Shown here piece after piece: positions 20,990-31,199 of a DNA stretch of 64,000 bases; the stretch's first letter is position 1; each line of letters starts with the position of its first letter. Source of the stretch: Scatophagus argus (lineage: Eukaryota > Chordata > Actinopteri > Scatophagidae). The notes beneath the pieces are model-generated. The model was given only the letters and a program-made list of their open reading frames with translations, did no database searches and was not told the origin of the DNA. A program made the translations under genes and the position numbers. Location: the NCBI RefSeq assembly GCF_020382885.2, contig NW_025421232.1, forward strand, positions 1 through 64,000, written 5' to 3'.

Positions 20990-21506
20990 ACAGCAAGGAG
21001 GCACTGAGGGTTTTTTTTGGACTCCTGGGTGGGTTTATCATCGCAATAACTGGGCACCGAAAGGGGGTTGTCATAAATATGACCACAGAAGAGGTGAGAG
21101 AGGCAGAAAAAGACAAAGATGGTGCTCGCATCATCTGTGTAAGTACAAAGAGGATTATAAAATGACAAAGTGATGCAGGTCACATTGTGATATACATTGA
21201 TATACATTGTTTAATCAGTTGGTCTGTGACTACTATGTCCTTTGGTACGATAGGTGGAACAGCACAAGACCCAACGCTATCACGGACAAGCGGCTGTTCC
21301 CCTCCACCGTCACGAGTATGCCTGGATGCAGCGATACAACCAGCTAAGAGGTCAAGTTGAAGGAGTGTCTGCAGAGACCTTTTTTCACAACACCAATGGG
21401 GGGGGTCCTGCTCAAGCTGCCAGAGCTCTTTCAAGCTGCTTGGAAGTCGATGAATTTGGGGTCTGCACCCACTTTCAACATGTTGAGGTGATCCTACAGC
21501 ACTTAT
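20990..21506 (+). CDS. Gene X, recombinase-like exons (20990-21138, 21254-21506)
   Basis: Exon 20990-21138 follows TTCCTCCTTCCCCCAG and encodes SKEALRVFFGLLGGFI, then GHRKGVVINMTTEEV, ending phase 0 at TGT|GTAAGT. Exon 21254-21506 begins V-E-Q-HKT and runs GQAAVPLHRHEYAWMQRYNQ, then VSAETFFHNTNGGGP, ending phase 1. In tyrosine recombinases of Crypton- or integrase-like type, the Arg of G-H-R-x-G and the Lys of H-K-T occupy the first two catalytic positions; both are present. The later HxxR and Tyr are not recognised with confidence. Exon 20990 joins 14752-14815 in phase 1. Either a domesticated family member or a decaying element-derived gene. Confidence 0.65.
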
Positions 21507-21564
21507 GTAAGACAAGTTCTAATCTGTTTTTAGCACAAATGTTCAACTGGTTTATTTTCCACAG

Positions 21565-21712
21565 CGGATGATCCGACGGAGGATATTCTTCAGAGCAGAG
21601 CACTGACAGTTCTGGCCATTTCAACCTATGCTCTGAAAAAAGGGGCCAAAGGTGGCGAAAAAGGTTCCAACAGAACGAGATAGAGACTTCTGGCCAAGAG
21701 GAGCAGGTGAAA
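21565..21712 (+). pseudogene. Gene X, degenerate exon after the HKT segment
   Basis: Acceptor TTTATTTTCCACAG. The phase-1 frame reads PTEDILQSRALTVLAISTYA, which resembles the helix before the third recombinase motif, then stops at about 21680. Another frame reads SGQEEQ up to the donor CAG|GTGAAA in phase 0. An A-run/G-run near 21640 is the likely site of a frameshift. Confidence 0.4.
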
Positions 21713-21954
21713 CAAGGCCTCTGCTGACATACAATCATGTACAATATTATATCTTACACAGTAAGGGTGGCCACAACAATTAAGGGAAGGTTTTTTGTTC
21801 CATTCCTGCTCATTCAACACAGCCAAGTATCTATCTAGTTATCTATCATTCACAAGAGCATGTTTTGGGAGCTTTAACAGAGATAAAAACAAAATCACAG
21901 TATCAGATCCAAAATCAGCATAATGTACTAATGTACTTACTTACCTATAATTAG

Positions 21955-22071
21955 GTGGAGGAGAAGGAAGAAGAGGAAGACCACGAGGCAGAAGAAGAGA
22001 AGGAGCAAGAATTAGAAAGATCTTATGACCTGCGCAAAAAGGAACCCGTGCCTTCAAGCCAACAAAGACAA
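21955..22071 (+). CDS. Gene X, acidic exon
   Basis: 117 bp, phase 0 at both ends (acceptor ATAATTAG, donor CAA|GTGAGT). It encodes a Glu-rich stretch, VEEKEEEEDHEAEEEKEQEL, then ERSYDLRKKEPVPSSQQRQ. Charged, probably disordered, C-terminal part. Confidence 0.6.
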
Positions 22072-22152
22072 GTGAGTGTTTTAATATTGTGAGCTTTCAC
22101 ACAAGACAAATTTTTTATTAATCTCCCTTACTCTACCGCTTCCTGATAACAG

Positions 22153-22179
22153 TGAGTGAGCTCGTCTGAAGAGGACAAG
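22153..22179 (+). pseudogene. Gene X, possible short exon beginning with TGA
   Basis: CAG|TGAGTGAGCTCG to GACAAG|GTGAGC would be a 27-bp phase-0 exon encoding VSSSEEDK after an initial stop codon. It resembles the next two exons in composition. Either dead or not an exon. A 22-bp piece of it (22166-22187) recurs in LINE A copy 1 at 18913-18934. Confidence 0.3.
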
Positions 22180-22204
22180 GTGAGCTGTTAATTTTAGTTA
22201 TTCC

Positions 22205-22500
22205 ATACATGACTTAGAGACTTAGACTTAGAGACTTAGACTTTCTTTATTTGTCATTTGGATTTTCATCACAAACGAAATTTTGGTACAGTGGCTCAAG
22301 CATAGCAGGAATTACCGACATATTCTTTTTAAAAGAAAAAAAAAAAGTAAAAAATATAATATATACACACAATAAATATGCAGTAAAAAGTACTTGAATA
22401 CATACAAGGTTCTTTTAAGTTTTAGATAGTTAAGATATAGAAGTTTAAGATATTATAATGGAATATTTCATGAAATTTAGGAATATATATCTTTCTCAAA
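22205..22500 (-). mobile_element. LINE 3' tail, minus strand
   Basis: Begins with ACTTAGAG-type tandem tail repeats followed by CTTTCTTTATTTGTCATT, the reversed 3' end of a fish LINE, then AT-rich UTR. Intronic in gene X. Confidence 0.6.
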
Positions 22501-22617
22501 ACAGACACACATGTACCCCATTCTACAAAGAGTTGTGTCGTCATCCACTGTAATGCTCTGAACATGCTGAAAACTTTCAATTCATGTTTATAGCAACTTC
22601 TTCTTTTCTATAAACAG

Positions 22618-22824
22618 AGAAAAAGCTCCTCTGAGGACGACAGCCAAAACGAGTGCCCCATCCTGCGAAGAGAGGTGGGTCATCATCCATTGTAATGCTT
22701 CAACATATAATGCAATGGAATCATTTCATCTCAATATCTGAAACATAGCAATCTTTTCTAAAAACAGAGAGAAAGCTTCTTTGAGGAGGACGGCCAAAAA
22801 GAGTGCCCCATGCTGCAAAAAGAA
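22618..22824 (+). CDS. Gene X, duplicated 57-bp exons (22618-22674, 22768-22824)
   Basis: Two exons of exactly 19 codons, each phase 0 at both ends, with acceptors AAACAG|AGA and donors GAG|GTGGGT and GAA|GTAAGA. They encode RKSSSEDDSQNECPILRRE and RESFFEEDGQKECPMLQKE, clear duplicates sharing the E-C-P core. The intron between them is also related to the upstream one. Each can be included or skipped without changing frame. Confidence 0.65.
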
Positions 22825-22911
22825 GTAAGATTTGTCATCACTTAATACTGAAAACACATACGGGAATCTTTCTGTGCAAAGTGTGTAAAAGTATCGCTTT
22901 TCTAAAAACAG

Positions 22912-23239
22912 GTGCTGTGTGCAGCTGAGGTGGCTGTTTCACTTGATCTTGTGACTTTAATGACACCCACAGTAAGTATGCTAAACAGTACACCAGCTCT
23001 ATCAGTTAGGGGACATATGTTCAGTAACTGATAGAGCTAGTAGAAATTTGGTCTTTCCCAGTTGCCTTATTTTGTTTATATATATCTATATATATATATA
23101 TAGATATAGATATAGTTATATATATGTGTGTGTGTGTGTGTGTTTATTTATGCATGTGTCTATATACACACATTTCTTTGACCTGGGTTCTTTCTTCTTC
23201 CCACAGAAGGACAAAGTTGCAGTAAAAGTACCCTCTGGT
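22912..23239 (+). CDS. Gene X, exons 22912-22971 and 23207-23239
   Basis: Both exons are phase 0 at both ends. The first follows CTAAAAACAG and encodes VLCAAEVAVSLDLVTLMTPT up to ACA|GTAAGT. The second follows TTCTTCCCACAG and encodes KDKVAVKVPSG up to GGT|GTAAGT. TA and GT microsatellites at about 23075-23142 lie in the intron. Confidence 0.55.
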
Positions 23240-23367
23240 GTAAGTGTGTTCCAATTCAAATTTAAAAATTTCACTGCAAAACTAGATGATCTAGTTTCTA
23301 CCTACGGGGGCAACAATTATTTTTTTTATTTTCTGTATTCTTGCTTCTTCTCTTCTGCTATTTTCAG

Positions 23368-23487
23368 ATCCAGCAGGCCTTTGTTAGTCCAGGTACAGCA
23401 GCGATTTTAAAATGTCCTCCACAAAAAACTTTTCCTGACCCAACCGAGAGGCAGAGCAAGCTTGAGCAGTTATTGTTTCATCAGTGA
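23368..23487 (+). CDS. Gene X, terminal exon
   Basis: Follows TGCTATTTTCAG and stays open in phase 0: IQQAFVSPGTAAILKCPPQK, then TFPDPTERQSKLEQLLFHQ, stopping at TGA 23485-23487. An internal GTACAG could act as a donor instead. No polyA signal was assigned. Confidence 0.5.
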   Translation: MQQAFVSPGTAAILKCPPQKTFPDPTERQSKLEQLLFHQ

Positions 23488-24337
23488 AGCCTATGTAAGT
23501 TAAAATAAGAAAAGAAAGAAAGAAGAAGAAGAAAGTGACATATTTTAAATAAACCTTTAAATAAAGGTTCCATGGGGCAAACACCATGCCAGAAGAGGTT
23601 TTCAGACAGGAGTATAGATGAAGAGGAACAAGCAGAACAAGCAAGAGGAGGGAGGATTTAGAGGGGATGAGGAGGGAAGATGAAAGAAAAGTGGGGGACA
23701 CCGAGAGTAGGGAGGGAAGCAATTTGGTTTAAGAAAGTGCCAGAAAACACATTTACTGAAATGTATGGACACACTGGAAGTTTTGTCCAAGTGTTTCAAG
23801 TGTTCAGTGTTCAATAAAACTATTCAATGCAAAACACAAGTTTATTCCTTATTTCTTATTTTGTTGTTAAATTGCTGATCTAAACTATTCCATACATTAA
23901 AACATAATTAAAGTACAATGAGGTACCAGCTTCTGCAGCATATTTGACTGAAGGAAGGCCAAGAAGACTTATACCTATAAAAATGGGTGTAATGAGATGT
24001 CACTTCTGTTGAAAGGCTGAGGTATAGCTGAAACTGAGGACATATGACTTGTCCATCTAACAAGACAGGAAATGACTGACCTTTGCCTGAAGTGTTAAAA
24101 AGATCAGTGAAAACCATCTTCTCAGTATGTCCTGGCTGGAACATTCAAACTTTACTTATAAGTTCCTTGATTGTAGAAAGTGCAATGTTAAACTCCAAAT
24201 GACCTCAATGCTTTCAGAGGAGACTTTTGGAGACCCCAAAATTCCTGAAGTCCTGAGGAGTTATGTTCATGGTCATCTCTCTCTCTCTATATATATACCA
24301 AACTGCTTAAGGCAGATGGTGGCCAATTCTGAGCCTG
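23488..24337. other. No gene recognised
   Basis: Purine-rich stretch at about 23505-23710, an AATAAA near 23812, otherwise AT-rich sequence without a recognised element. Confidence 0.5.
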
Positions 24338-24660
24338 ATTTTATAAGATAAGATAAGATGAACTTTATTGATCCTGCAGTGGGGAAATTCACTTGTGGCA
24401 GCTCACAAGGACAGAAGAGGAGTGCAAAAAGCAAAGAGGGTGCAAAAACAGTTACAAAAGAATGTAGAGGTAAAATAAATTAACAATTTACAAGATAAGT
24501 AAAGAAAGACCTGCGGTAGCTCCTTCCTACACTGAGGGTGTAGCAGTCTGCCGCTGAAGGAGCTGCTCAGAGCCTCCACTGTCTGATGCAGAGGGTGACA
24601 GGTGTTGTCCATGATGGATGTCAGCTTGGCTAACATCCTCCTCTCACCCACCTGCGCCAA
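24338..24660 (-). mobile_element. LINE 3' fragment (family B-like)
   Basis: The reverse strand encodes GERRMLAKLTSIMDNTCHPL, the C-terminal RT tail, and a 3' UTR ending in a tail of TTATC-type repeats (24340-24360). Strongly 5'-truncated. The same 3' end occurs at 30846-31041. Confidence 0.8.
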
Positions 24661-24789
24661 CAATTCTGTGCATTAAAAGGAGGTTGTCACTTTTGAGCTT
24701 CGCTGACAAAGAAAAAGACTGATCCCCGATGCAGAGCGTTAAGGGCAGGCAGGCGAGGCAGAGGTCCAAGCAACAGTCTTTATTTAATA

Positions 24790-26191
24790 CCGTATTTTCA
24801 CGACTATAAGGCGCATATAAACGTCTTAGATTTTTTTCAAAATGTGCAGCGCGCCCTATCGTCCAGAGCGCCCTATCTGTGTGCGGACGTGGGAGGAGCG
24901 TTTCGACGGTCACCATTCGGCTTAGAGCAGTAAAGTTAGCGGAGGAAATGAAAATTTAACATTTCCACGGAGGTCCGTCTTGGTGCTTCCGGTTCATGAA
25001 GCGGTGCCATTTCTCCATCCGGAGCAGGACGACGGTAGCGCAGCAGCGTCCGGCGGATTATTGTGAGAAGCTGGCGAACTTCCGCTCTTTCTGCAGCAGA
25101 CACATCGCCGACAAAAACATCCAGCCGAGCCACATCACCAACATGGACGAGGTGCCGCTGACGTTCGACATCCCGGTGAGTCACACGGTGGAAAAGAAGG
25201 GAACCAGCACGGTAGCGATACGCACAACGGGGTACGAAAAGGCTTCGTTTACCGTTGTGCTCGGCTGCCATGCTAACGGACAGAAACTGCCGCCGATGGT
25301 GATTTTTAAGAGAAAGACTTTGCCTAAAGAGACATTTCCAGCAGGCGTCATTATTAAGGCAAACGAAAAGGGCTGGATGGACGAGGAAATGATGAAGGAT
25401 TGGCTGAGGCAGGTGTATGTACGGAGACCGGGTGGTTTTTTCCACACATCACAATCGCTGCTGGTTTGTGATTCCATGCGTGCCCATCTCACCGCCGACG
25501 TCAAAAAGCAAGTGAAGCAGATGAACGCTACGCTTGCTGTGATTCCGGGAGGTCTGACGAAGGAACTCCAACCGCTGGACATCGGCGTGAACCGGCCGTT
25601 CAAAGTGAGGCTGCGAGCGGCGTGGGAGCGGTGGATGACCGAAGGAGACCACAGTTTCACAAAGACTGGAAGGCAGCGCCGGGCGAGTTACGCCACAGTT
25701 TGTGACTGGATTGTAGCTGCTTGGGCTAACGTGTCTGCTGGCACTGTTGTTCGAGCTTTTGCTAAAGTCGGCATCATTTCTGGGGAGCCGCACGGCACGG
25801 ACTCAGACTCTGACAGTGAGGAACGTGAACCTGCCATGTGTGATTTAGCGCAGCTGTTCAATTCCGACACAGAGGATGAGGACTTCAATGGGTTTGAGTG
25901 ACTGTTACCGGTAATGTGCTTGTTTTGGTGTTGTTGTAATTAATACTTAAATAAAGCACAACCAAACTCAGTTTTGCTCCCGATCTATTTTTAAATATGC
26001 ACGTGTGTGTTGTCAGGCGGGCGTACGTAGTTTATGAATACACAGAGGGGCGGACGTGTATATAAAACGTGTATATAAAACCCGCGCCCTATCTTCAGAT
26101 GCGCCTTATCTGTGTGTTAAATACAATAATTGCACACATAACTGAGACTGCGCCTTTTCGTACGGTGCGCCTTTTCGTCGTGAAAATACGG
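24790..26191 (+). mobile_element. pogo/Tigger-like DNA transposon with TA target duplication
   Basis: 1402 bp bounded by inverted repeats that begin CCGTATTTTCACGAC and stay similar for about 26 bp. TA flanks both ends (24788-24789, 26192-26193). Subterminal GCGCCCTATC/GCGCCTTATC motifs recur at both ends. It contains one transposase ORF. Tc1/mariner-pogo type by target site and protein. Confidence 0.9.
24996..25901 (+). CDS. pogo-like DDE transposase, N-terminally short
   Basis: 301-residue uninterrupted ORF. Catalytic motifs are NMDEVPLTFDIP (Asp51), LLVCDSMRAHL (Asp159) and LQPLDIGVNRPFK (Asp195), a DD(35)D arrangement typical of pogo/Tigger/jerky-type enzymes that cut and paste the element at TA. 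The usual N-terminal CENP-B/HTH DNA-binding region is almost absent: the first residues already correspond to the end of that region. The C-terminus is acidic (DSDSDSEEREP). An intact catalytic domain without a recognisable DNA-binding domain suggests an internally deleted element, or a missing upstream exon. Either way it would be poor at self-mobilisation. Confidence 0.85.
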   Translation: MKRCHFSIRSRTTVAQQRPADYCEKLANFRSFCSRHIADKNIQPSHITNMDEVPLTFDIPVSHTVEKKGTSTVAIRTTGYEKASFTVVLGCHANGQKLPPMVIFKRKTLPKETFPAGVIIKANEKGWMDEEMMKDWLRQVYVRRPGGFFHTSQSLLVCDSMRAHLTADVKKQVKQMNATLAVIPGGLTKELQPLDIGVNRPFKVRLRAAWERWMTEGDHSFTKTGRQRRASYATVCDWIVAAWANVSAGTVVRAFAKVGIISGEPHGTDSDSDSEEREPAMCDLAQLFNSDTEDEDFNGFE

Positions 26192-26193
26192 TA

Positions 26194-26720
26194 ATAACAG
26201 AAAACCAACTCAGAAAGGCACACTCTCACCATGGCAGAAGAACAACAATAAACTGTGGCAAAAACTCCTGGCAAAAAGCATGGCAAACGAAACCTGGCAT
26301 GACATGGAGTAAACGCAGACGCTCTGACAAAGGTGACTGGGAAGACAAGGACTAAATAGACATGACAACGAGACACAGGTGACACACATCAGGAGGGAGA
26401 AGGCAATCAGGAAAACCAAAAGCAAAGTTACAAGAAAACCGGACACACAGGGGAAGTGAAGCTTTTCAAAATAAAACAGGACATGACAAAAACCTTGAAC
26501 ATAATACATGGAAACAAGACACACATGGACCATGACACAAGGACTCAAAAACAAAAGGACAGAAAACCAGGACGTGACTGAAACCTGAACTTAAAACATG
26601 AAAAACACATGGGAGACAAACATGGAACATGGCACGTGGACTATCAAAAAACAAAGTGTAACCAAAAAAACAGGCATGACAGAGGTATTTCTTCACCACT
26701 GTCACTTGGGTCTCTGTAAA
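26194..26720. repeat. Unclassified repeat around the pogo insertion
   Basis: A- and C-rich sequence with recurring CATG/GACA motifs continues on both sides of the pogo element (from about 24700). Its composition resembles common fish interspersed repeats, but I cannot name it. Stop-poor frames on the minus strand carry no known motif. Confidence 0.35.
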
Positions 26721-26732
26721 TAATAGTATAAA

Positions 26733-26815
26733 GAGTATGGTCTAGACCTGCTCCATATGTAAAGTGTCTTGAGATACTATTTGCTGTGAATTGGCTCAAA
26801 TAAAATTTACTTCAC
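26733..26815 (+). mobile_element. L2-type 3' tail, diverged
   Basis: GGTCTAGACCTGCTCCATAT, GTCTTGAGATACTATTTGC and ACTTCACTTG tail; related to 1495-1597 and 11697-11795. Confidence 0.6.
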
Positions 26816-27721
26816 TTGTTTTGGGACTATTTACACCTTGTGTTCGTTGAAGGGCTAACCTTTGTCAACATACAACTTCAGTGGCATTTGGCCATGGCTT
26901 TTCTGTAATCAAATTTTGTCTTGGATGTCTTTGGCCTCAGTCATTATTGCCTTGTGTTCAGTCACTGGATGTTGCAGTTCAGTGATCTCCTCACCTTGCT
27001 TTGTCACCACCATCATGTTGCTCTCAACCAGGTCTTTCCCATTTAGAAGCTTGTAAGGAGATGTTGGGGTTTTTACTGAGTACATCTCAGTATGAAACCC
27101 AACATCTCAGTATGAGACCCTTTGTACAAGTAAAAGGGCCTTTACAGACGGGTGTTGAGATGTTGGGTTCATAACACCCAACATCTCCATATTGTACTTG
27201 GAATCACCCAACATCTCAATGCTGTTTCCTGACCTGTTACCCTAACTCTACAAGAAAGGTTTTAAAGTCTTGCTAAGTTTGTCTAAAATGTATTACCATT
27301 TACTCTTAAAAAACATAAGTCCACATGTTTGAAATGTCTTTGTTTTATTTGAACATTAAAAAACAGAACTGTAAACAAACACATTGTTTTCTTTATCAAA
27401 ACCAGTCTGAATTCTGTTTGTCCTCGAGGGTGTGGCAGTTGCATATCCCGGTCCTCTTTTGTGACTCAGTCTTATCTTTTTGACTGTTACACAAGCCAGC
27501 ATCTTTGAAATGTCTCCATTTTATTTGAACATTAACAACAGTACTGTCAACAAACACATTGTTTTCTTTATCAAAAACAGTATGAATTCTGTTTGTCCTC
27601 GAGGGTGTGGCAGTTGGTTGTCCTGATCCAGTCTGCAATATTTTGGGCTGTGGCACAAAAATGAAACAACAACATTTAGGGCATGTGTCAAATCTCTGAT
27701 TTTAGCTTTCATTATCTAACT
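26816..27721. repeat. CCAACATCT repeat patch and 176-bp direct duplication
   Basis: 27060-27240 repeats CCCAACATCTC several times, sometimes followed by AGTATGA, in both orientations. 27328-27440 and 27504-27616 are direct repeats with period 176 bp, sharing CACATTGTTTTCTTTATCAA and CCTCGAGGGTGTGGCAGTTG. A minus-strand open frame at 26880-27050 has no recognisable identity. Confidence 0.65.
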
Positions 27722-28650
27722 ACTTAAGTTTGCGGACGACACAACTGTAGTTGGCCTCATCAAGGACGGTGATGAGGCTGCCTACAGACGTGAAGTAGAC
27801 CAGCTGGTCCTCTGGTGTGGTCAGAACAACCTGGAGCTTAACCCGCTCAAGACTGTGGAGATGACAGTGGACTTTAGGAAGAACTCACCCACCGTACCTC
27901 CTCTTACCATTTTCAACAACACAGTGTCTACTGTGGACTCCTTTAAGTTCCTGGGAACTACAATCGCCCGGGATCTCAAGTGGAAGTCCCACGTAGACCT
28001 AATCAGGAAAAAGGCCCAGCAGAGGTTGTATTTTCTGCGACAGCTGAAAAAGTTCAACCTGCCTCAGGAGCTGCTGACCATCTTCTACACCTCCATCGTC
28101 CAGTCTGTTCTCTGCACTTCCATCACTGTCTGGTTTGGATCGGCCACCAAACAGGACAGAAACAGACTGCAGCGGACAATAAGGTCTGCAGAAAAAATCA
28201 TCGGGGCCGACCTGCCCTCCATCCAGGACTTATACCAGTCCAGGGTCAAAAAACGGGCAGGAAGCATCACTGCAGACCCCTCACACCCTGCACACAAACT
28301 ATTTGATCTGCTTCCCTCTGGTAGGCGTTACAGAGCTCTGTATGCCAAGACCACCAGACACAAAAACAGTTTCTTCCCCCAGGCTGTCTCCCTGATCTCC
28401 CCATAAACCACCTGCCATTGTGTGAACCATCACACTGTTTGCACTACCTCATTCCACTGTTTGCACTACATGTATATATATATTTTTTTTTCTTGTAAAT
28501 ATTTTATTCTTCATTTTATTATTATTATTGCTATTTTGTATTTTGTATGGTGCACAGGGCAGAGAAAAATCCGGAGTCAAATTCCTTGTATGGTCACACA
28601 TACTTGGCAAATAAAGCTGATTCTGATTCTGATTCTGATTCTGATTTGGT
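27722..28650 (+). mobile_element. LINE family D copy 1 (RT C-terminal third)
   Basis: 5'-truncated at the RT active site: [17 protein letters not shown], then WCGQNNLELNPLKT, FKFLGTTIARDLKWKSH and a C-terminus FFPQAVSLISP, all in one clean frame from the truncation to the stop at 28406. The 3' UTR ends GGCAAATAAAGCTGATTC with GATTCT repeats. Confidence 0.9.
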
Positions 28651-29005
28651 GTGAGATAAACCATAGCCAATTCATGTACTACATAATACTCACCTTTGGT
28701 CCACTGCAGGTGCTCACACAAAGTTCAATGCATCTATATTCCTCAGCTGTTGTTCAATCCAGGACCACAGCTCCTAAAGATAAAAAGTTGATTATTTCTT
28801 TTTTTATTATTGAAGGCACACATGCAGAAATTGGCTTTTTACTCTCACTAACATCCTGTTGCTGAAGTTTTCACCACTAGTACATACATCGGGTTGAGTC
28901 TAACACACTGAAATGTAAAGCAAATCACTGATTTCTAGTCCTCAACACCAAGAACACTCAAGATTTTCTTTTCCACATTATGAAACTTAGTTACATCAGG
29001 TTTCT
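28651..29005. other. No feature recognised
   Basis: AT-rich spacer before the TTAA that starts the piggyBac-like element. Confidence 0.45.
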
Positions 29006-30680
29006 TTAACCCTCTAAACAGCAGCGCATTGTAAGGAAACATGACACCCTCTTTCCTATTGGTGAAAAATGCATGATTTCAACCAGTCAGATTATGTGTA
29101 TGGCAACCCATTTGGTTGCTAAGGAAAAGCTGTGGGAGAAACGGCGGCTAATGAGAGATAGTGATAGCAATAGCAGCAGCAATAGCGAGTTTTGATATGT
29201 GAGAGATTTATGACATTTTTGACATTGTTTGGAGTGTATGGTTAGTGAGTAGTGAGTGTGTTTAGTGTATAGTTTAGGCGACTACTGAATGTGGAGCAGG
29301 CAGCGCAGCTCTTCTTTGAGCTGGGAGGTGCAGAGTGAGACGCGGAGCCAGAGCCTGAGCCAGAAAGTGAAGACTTTGACGACAAAGAAGATGATCCCTC
29401 TTTTGTTTTGGAAGAGGAAAGAGAGAACGAGGAGCCACCGATGTGCGCACAGAGTGCTACTCGGAGGTCTGCACAGAGGAAGGGACGGCTTGGCACACCC
29501 ACCAGGTCCAGATGTCCGCTGACTCTGGCAGCAGAGCCACGCCTCCTCTCTGGGCCTTGGAAGACAAAGGAAGATGCTGACACTGCCCCATCTGTAAGCA
29601 GGTTTCAACCATGAAGAACCACCAGGAGTCCAGGTGGAGACACTTTCCCCCCAAAGTCCAAAATATCTTTTTCTGTCGTTTTTTTTGCCATTGACACAGT
29701 TAGGACAAGCTGCTGTAACACCAACAAAAGTGCTGTAAAAAACTGGGAAATAGGGAAGAAGTACAATTGGACTGACATAGAGACAGAGGATCTACATAAG
29801 TTTTTCTGTCTTCTGATCTACATGCCGTTGGTGTCGCTGTCAAGTCTCCAAGGTTACTGGAGACAGAATCACATTTTGTCTGTGCCTCTTCTAGCCAAAG
29901 TGGTGACAAGGGACAGGTTTCGCTCCATATTTTGGAACATCCACCTCAGTGATCCTGAGGAGGATCTAGAAAACAACAGCAAGAAGGGAACACCAGGCCA
30001 TGACAAACTGTTTAGAGTCAGGCCTCTTTATCATGACATTCTGAGTGCCTGCCAGGCTTATTACCACCCGAGAAGAGAGGTGGCTGTGGATGAAAGGATG
30101 GTGGCAACTAAGGCAAAAACAGGCATGACATGAAGGACAAGCCAACTAAATGGGGATGAAACTTTTTGTATTGGCTGAGTCAAACAGTGGCTACACCATC
30201 AGATTCAACATTTACACATAGTCTATAACTGCAAGTGAGCATGGACTGTCTTATGATGTTGTCATGAACCTTATACAGCCATTCTGTCTTGGCATTGGGT
30301 ACCATATTTACATGGACAATTTTTACACAAGTCCCAAACTGTTCATGGACCTGGCCAGCATGAAGTTTGGAGCATGTGGCACCTACAGTGAGAGCAGAAA
30401 AGGATGCCCCAGAGGGAGGGCAAATGCGCTCACCAAAAAATGTGAAAGAGGATCTGTGAGATGGATCAGAGAGGGCCCACTTGTTTATGTAAAATGGATG
30501 GACACACAGGAGGTGTCTGTGTGCTCCACCATCCATCCTGCATTTTCAGGAGAGACAGTGCCAAAAAGGGTGAAGAATGGAGATGGACACTGGGCTGTGA
30601 GAGACATTCCCTGTCCTACACCAATCATGGCCTACAACAAGAATATGGGTGGTGTTGACCTGTCAGGTCTGTGATCTGCC
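29006..30680 (+). pseudogene. piggyBac-like transposase, broken
   Basis: TTAA at 29006-29009 followed by CCCTCTAAACAG looks like a piggyBac end. From 29283 a frame encodes an acidic N-terminus (EDFDDKEDDPSFVLEEERE) with an early TGA near 29334. Further on come VTRDRFRSIFWNIHLSDPEE, YYHPRREVAVDERMVATKAK (first catalytic Asp in VDE), a stretch with frameshifts at 30130-30260, YHIYMDNFYTSPKLFMDL (second Asp), RWIREGPLVYVKWMDTQEV and AYNKNMGGVDLS (third Asp in GVD). This is the PGBD4-like DDE_Tnp_1_7 layout. The C-terminal domain is missing after GVDLSGL and no 3' terminal repeat was found. Confidence 0.85.
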
Positions 30681-30845
30681 CCTCTGTCTTGTGGTGGACA
30701 GGAACTGCTTTTAAGAGTGGCACAAATAACTCGTGGTGTATTTTTTTTGTGACACCTGATTGTGTTGTAAATAGCTGTACAAAAAGGCATTTACTGCATT
30801 TTAAGATAAATTGTTGTAAATAACTTGTTTGCTAAATTTGTACAT

Positions 30846-31041
30846 ATTTTGTTGACATTTACTTGTATATAGCTGTATATTGTACTGTGTTTACTGTACC
30901 TTGTAAACTGTTAATTTATTTTACCTCTATATTTTTTCTGTTTTTGCACACTTTTTGCTTTTTTCACTGTTCTTCTGTTCTTGTGAGCTGCCACGACAAG
31001 TGAATTTCCCCACTGCAGGATCAATAAAGTTCATCTTATCT
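30846..31041 (+). mobile_element. 5'-truncated LINE tail flanked by a 29-bp direct repeat
   Basis: About 196 bp of LINE 3' UTR ending GATCAATAAAGTTCATCTTA. Its flanks, 30817-30845 and 31042-31070, are a perfect 29-bp repeat, read as the target-site duplication. The tail is the family seen reversed at 24338-24660. Confidence 0.75.
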
Positions 31042-31199
31042 TAAATAACTTGTTTGCTAAATTTGTACATTTGTACATTTTGTAGAAATTTACAATTTAT
31101 ATTTGCATTCTAAGATATAAAAATGGTTCGTTAAACATGTTTGTTTCACGGTGAAAAATCAAACTTTTTCCCAAAACAGACAATTATATTAATTATAAT

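Noticed and set aside
26095-26705. Minus-strand Cys/Phe-rich membrane-like ORFs
   Set aside because: They lie in A/C-rich repeat sequence with recurring CATG motifs and have no recognised domain.
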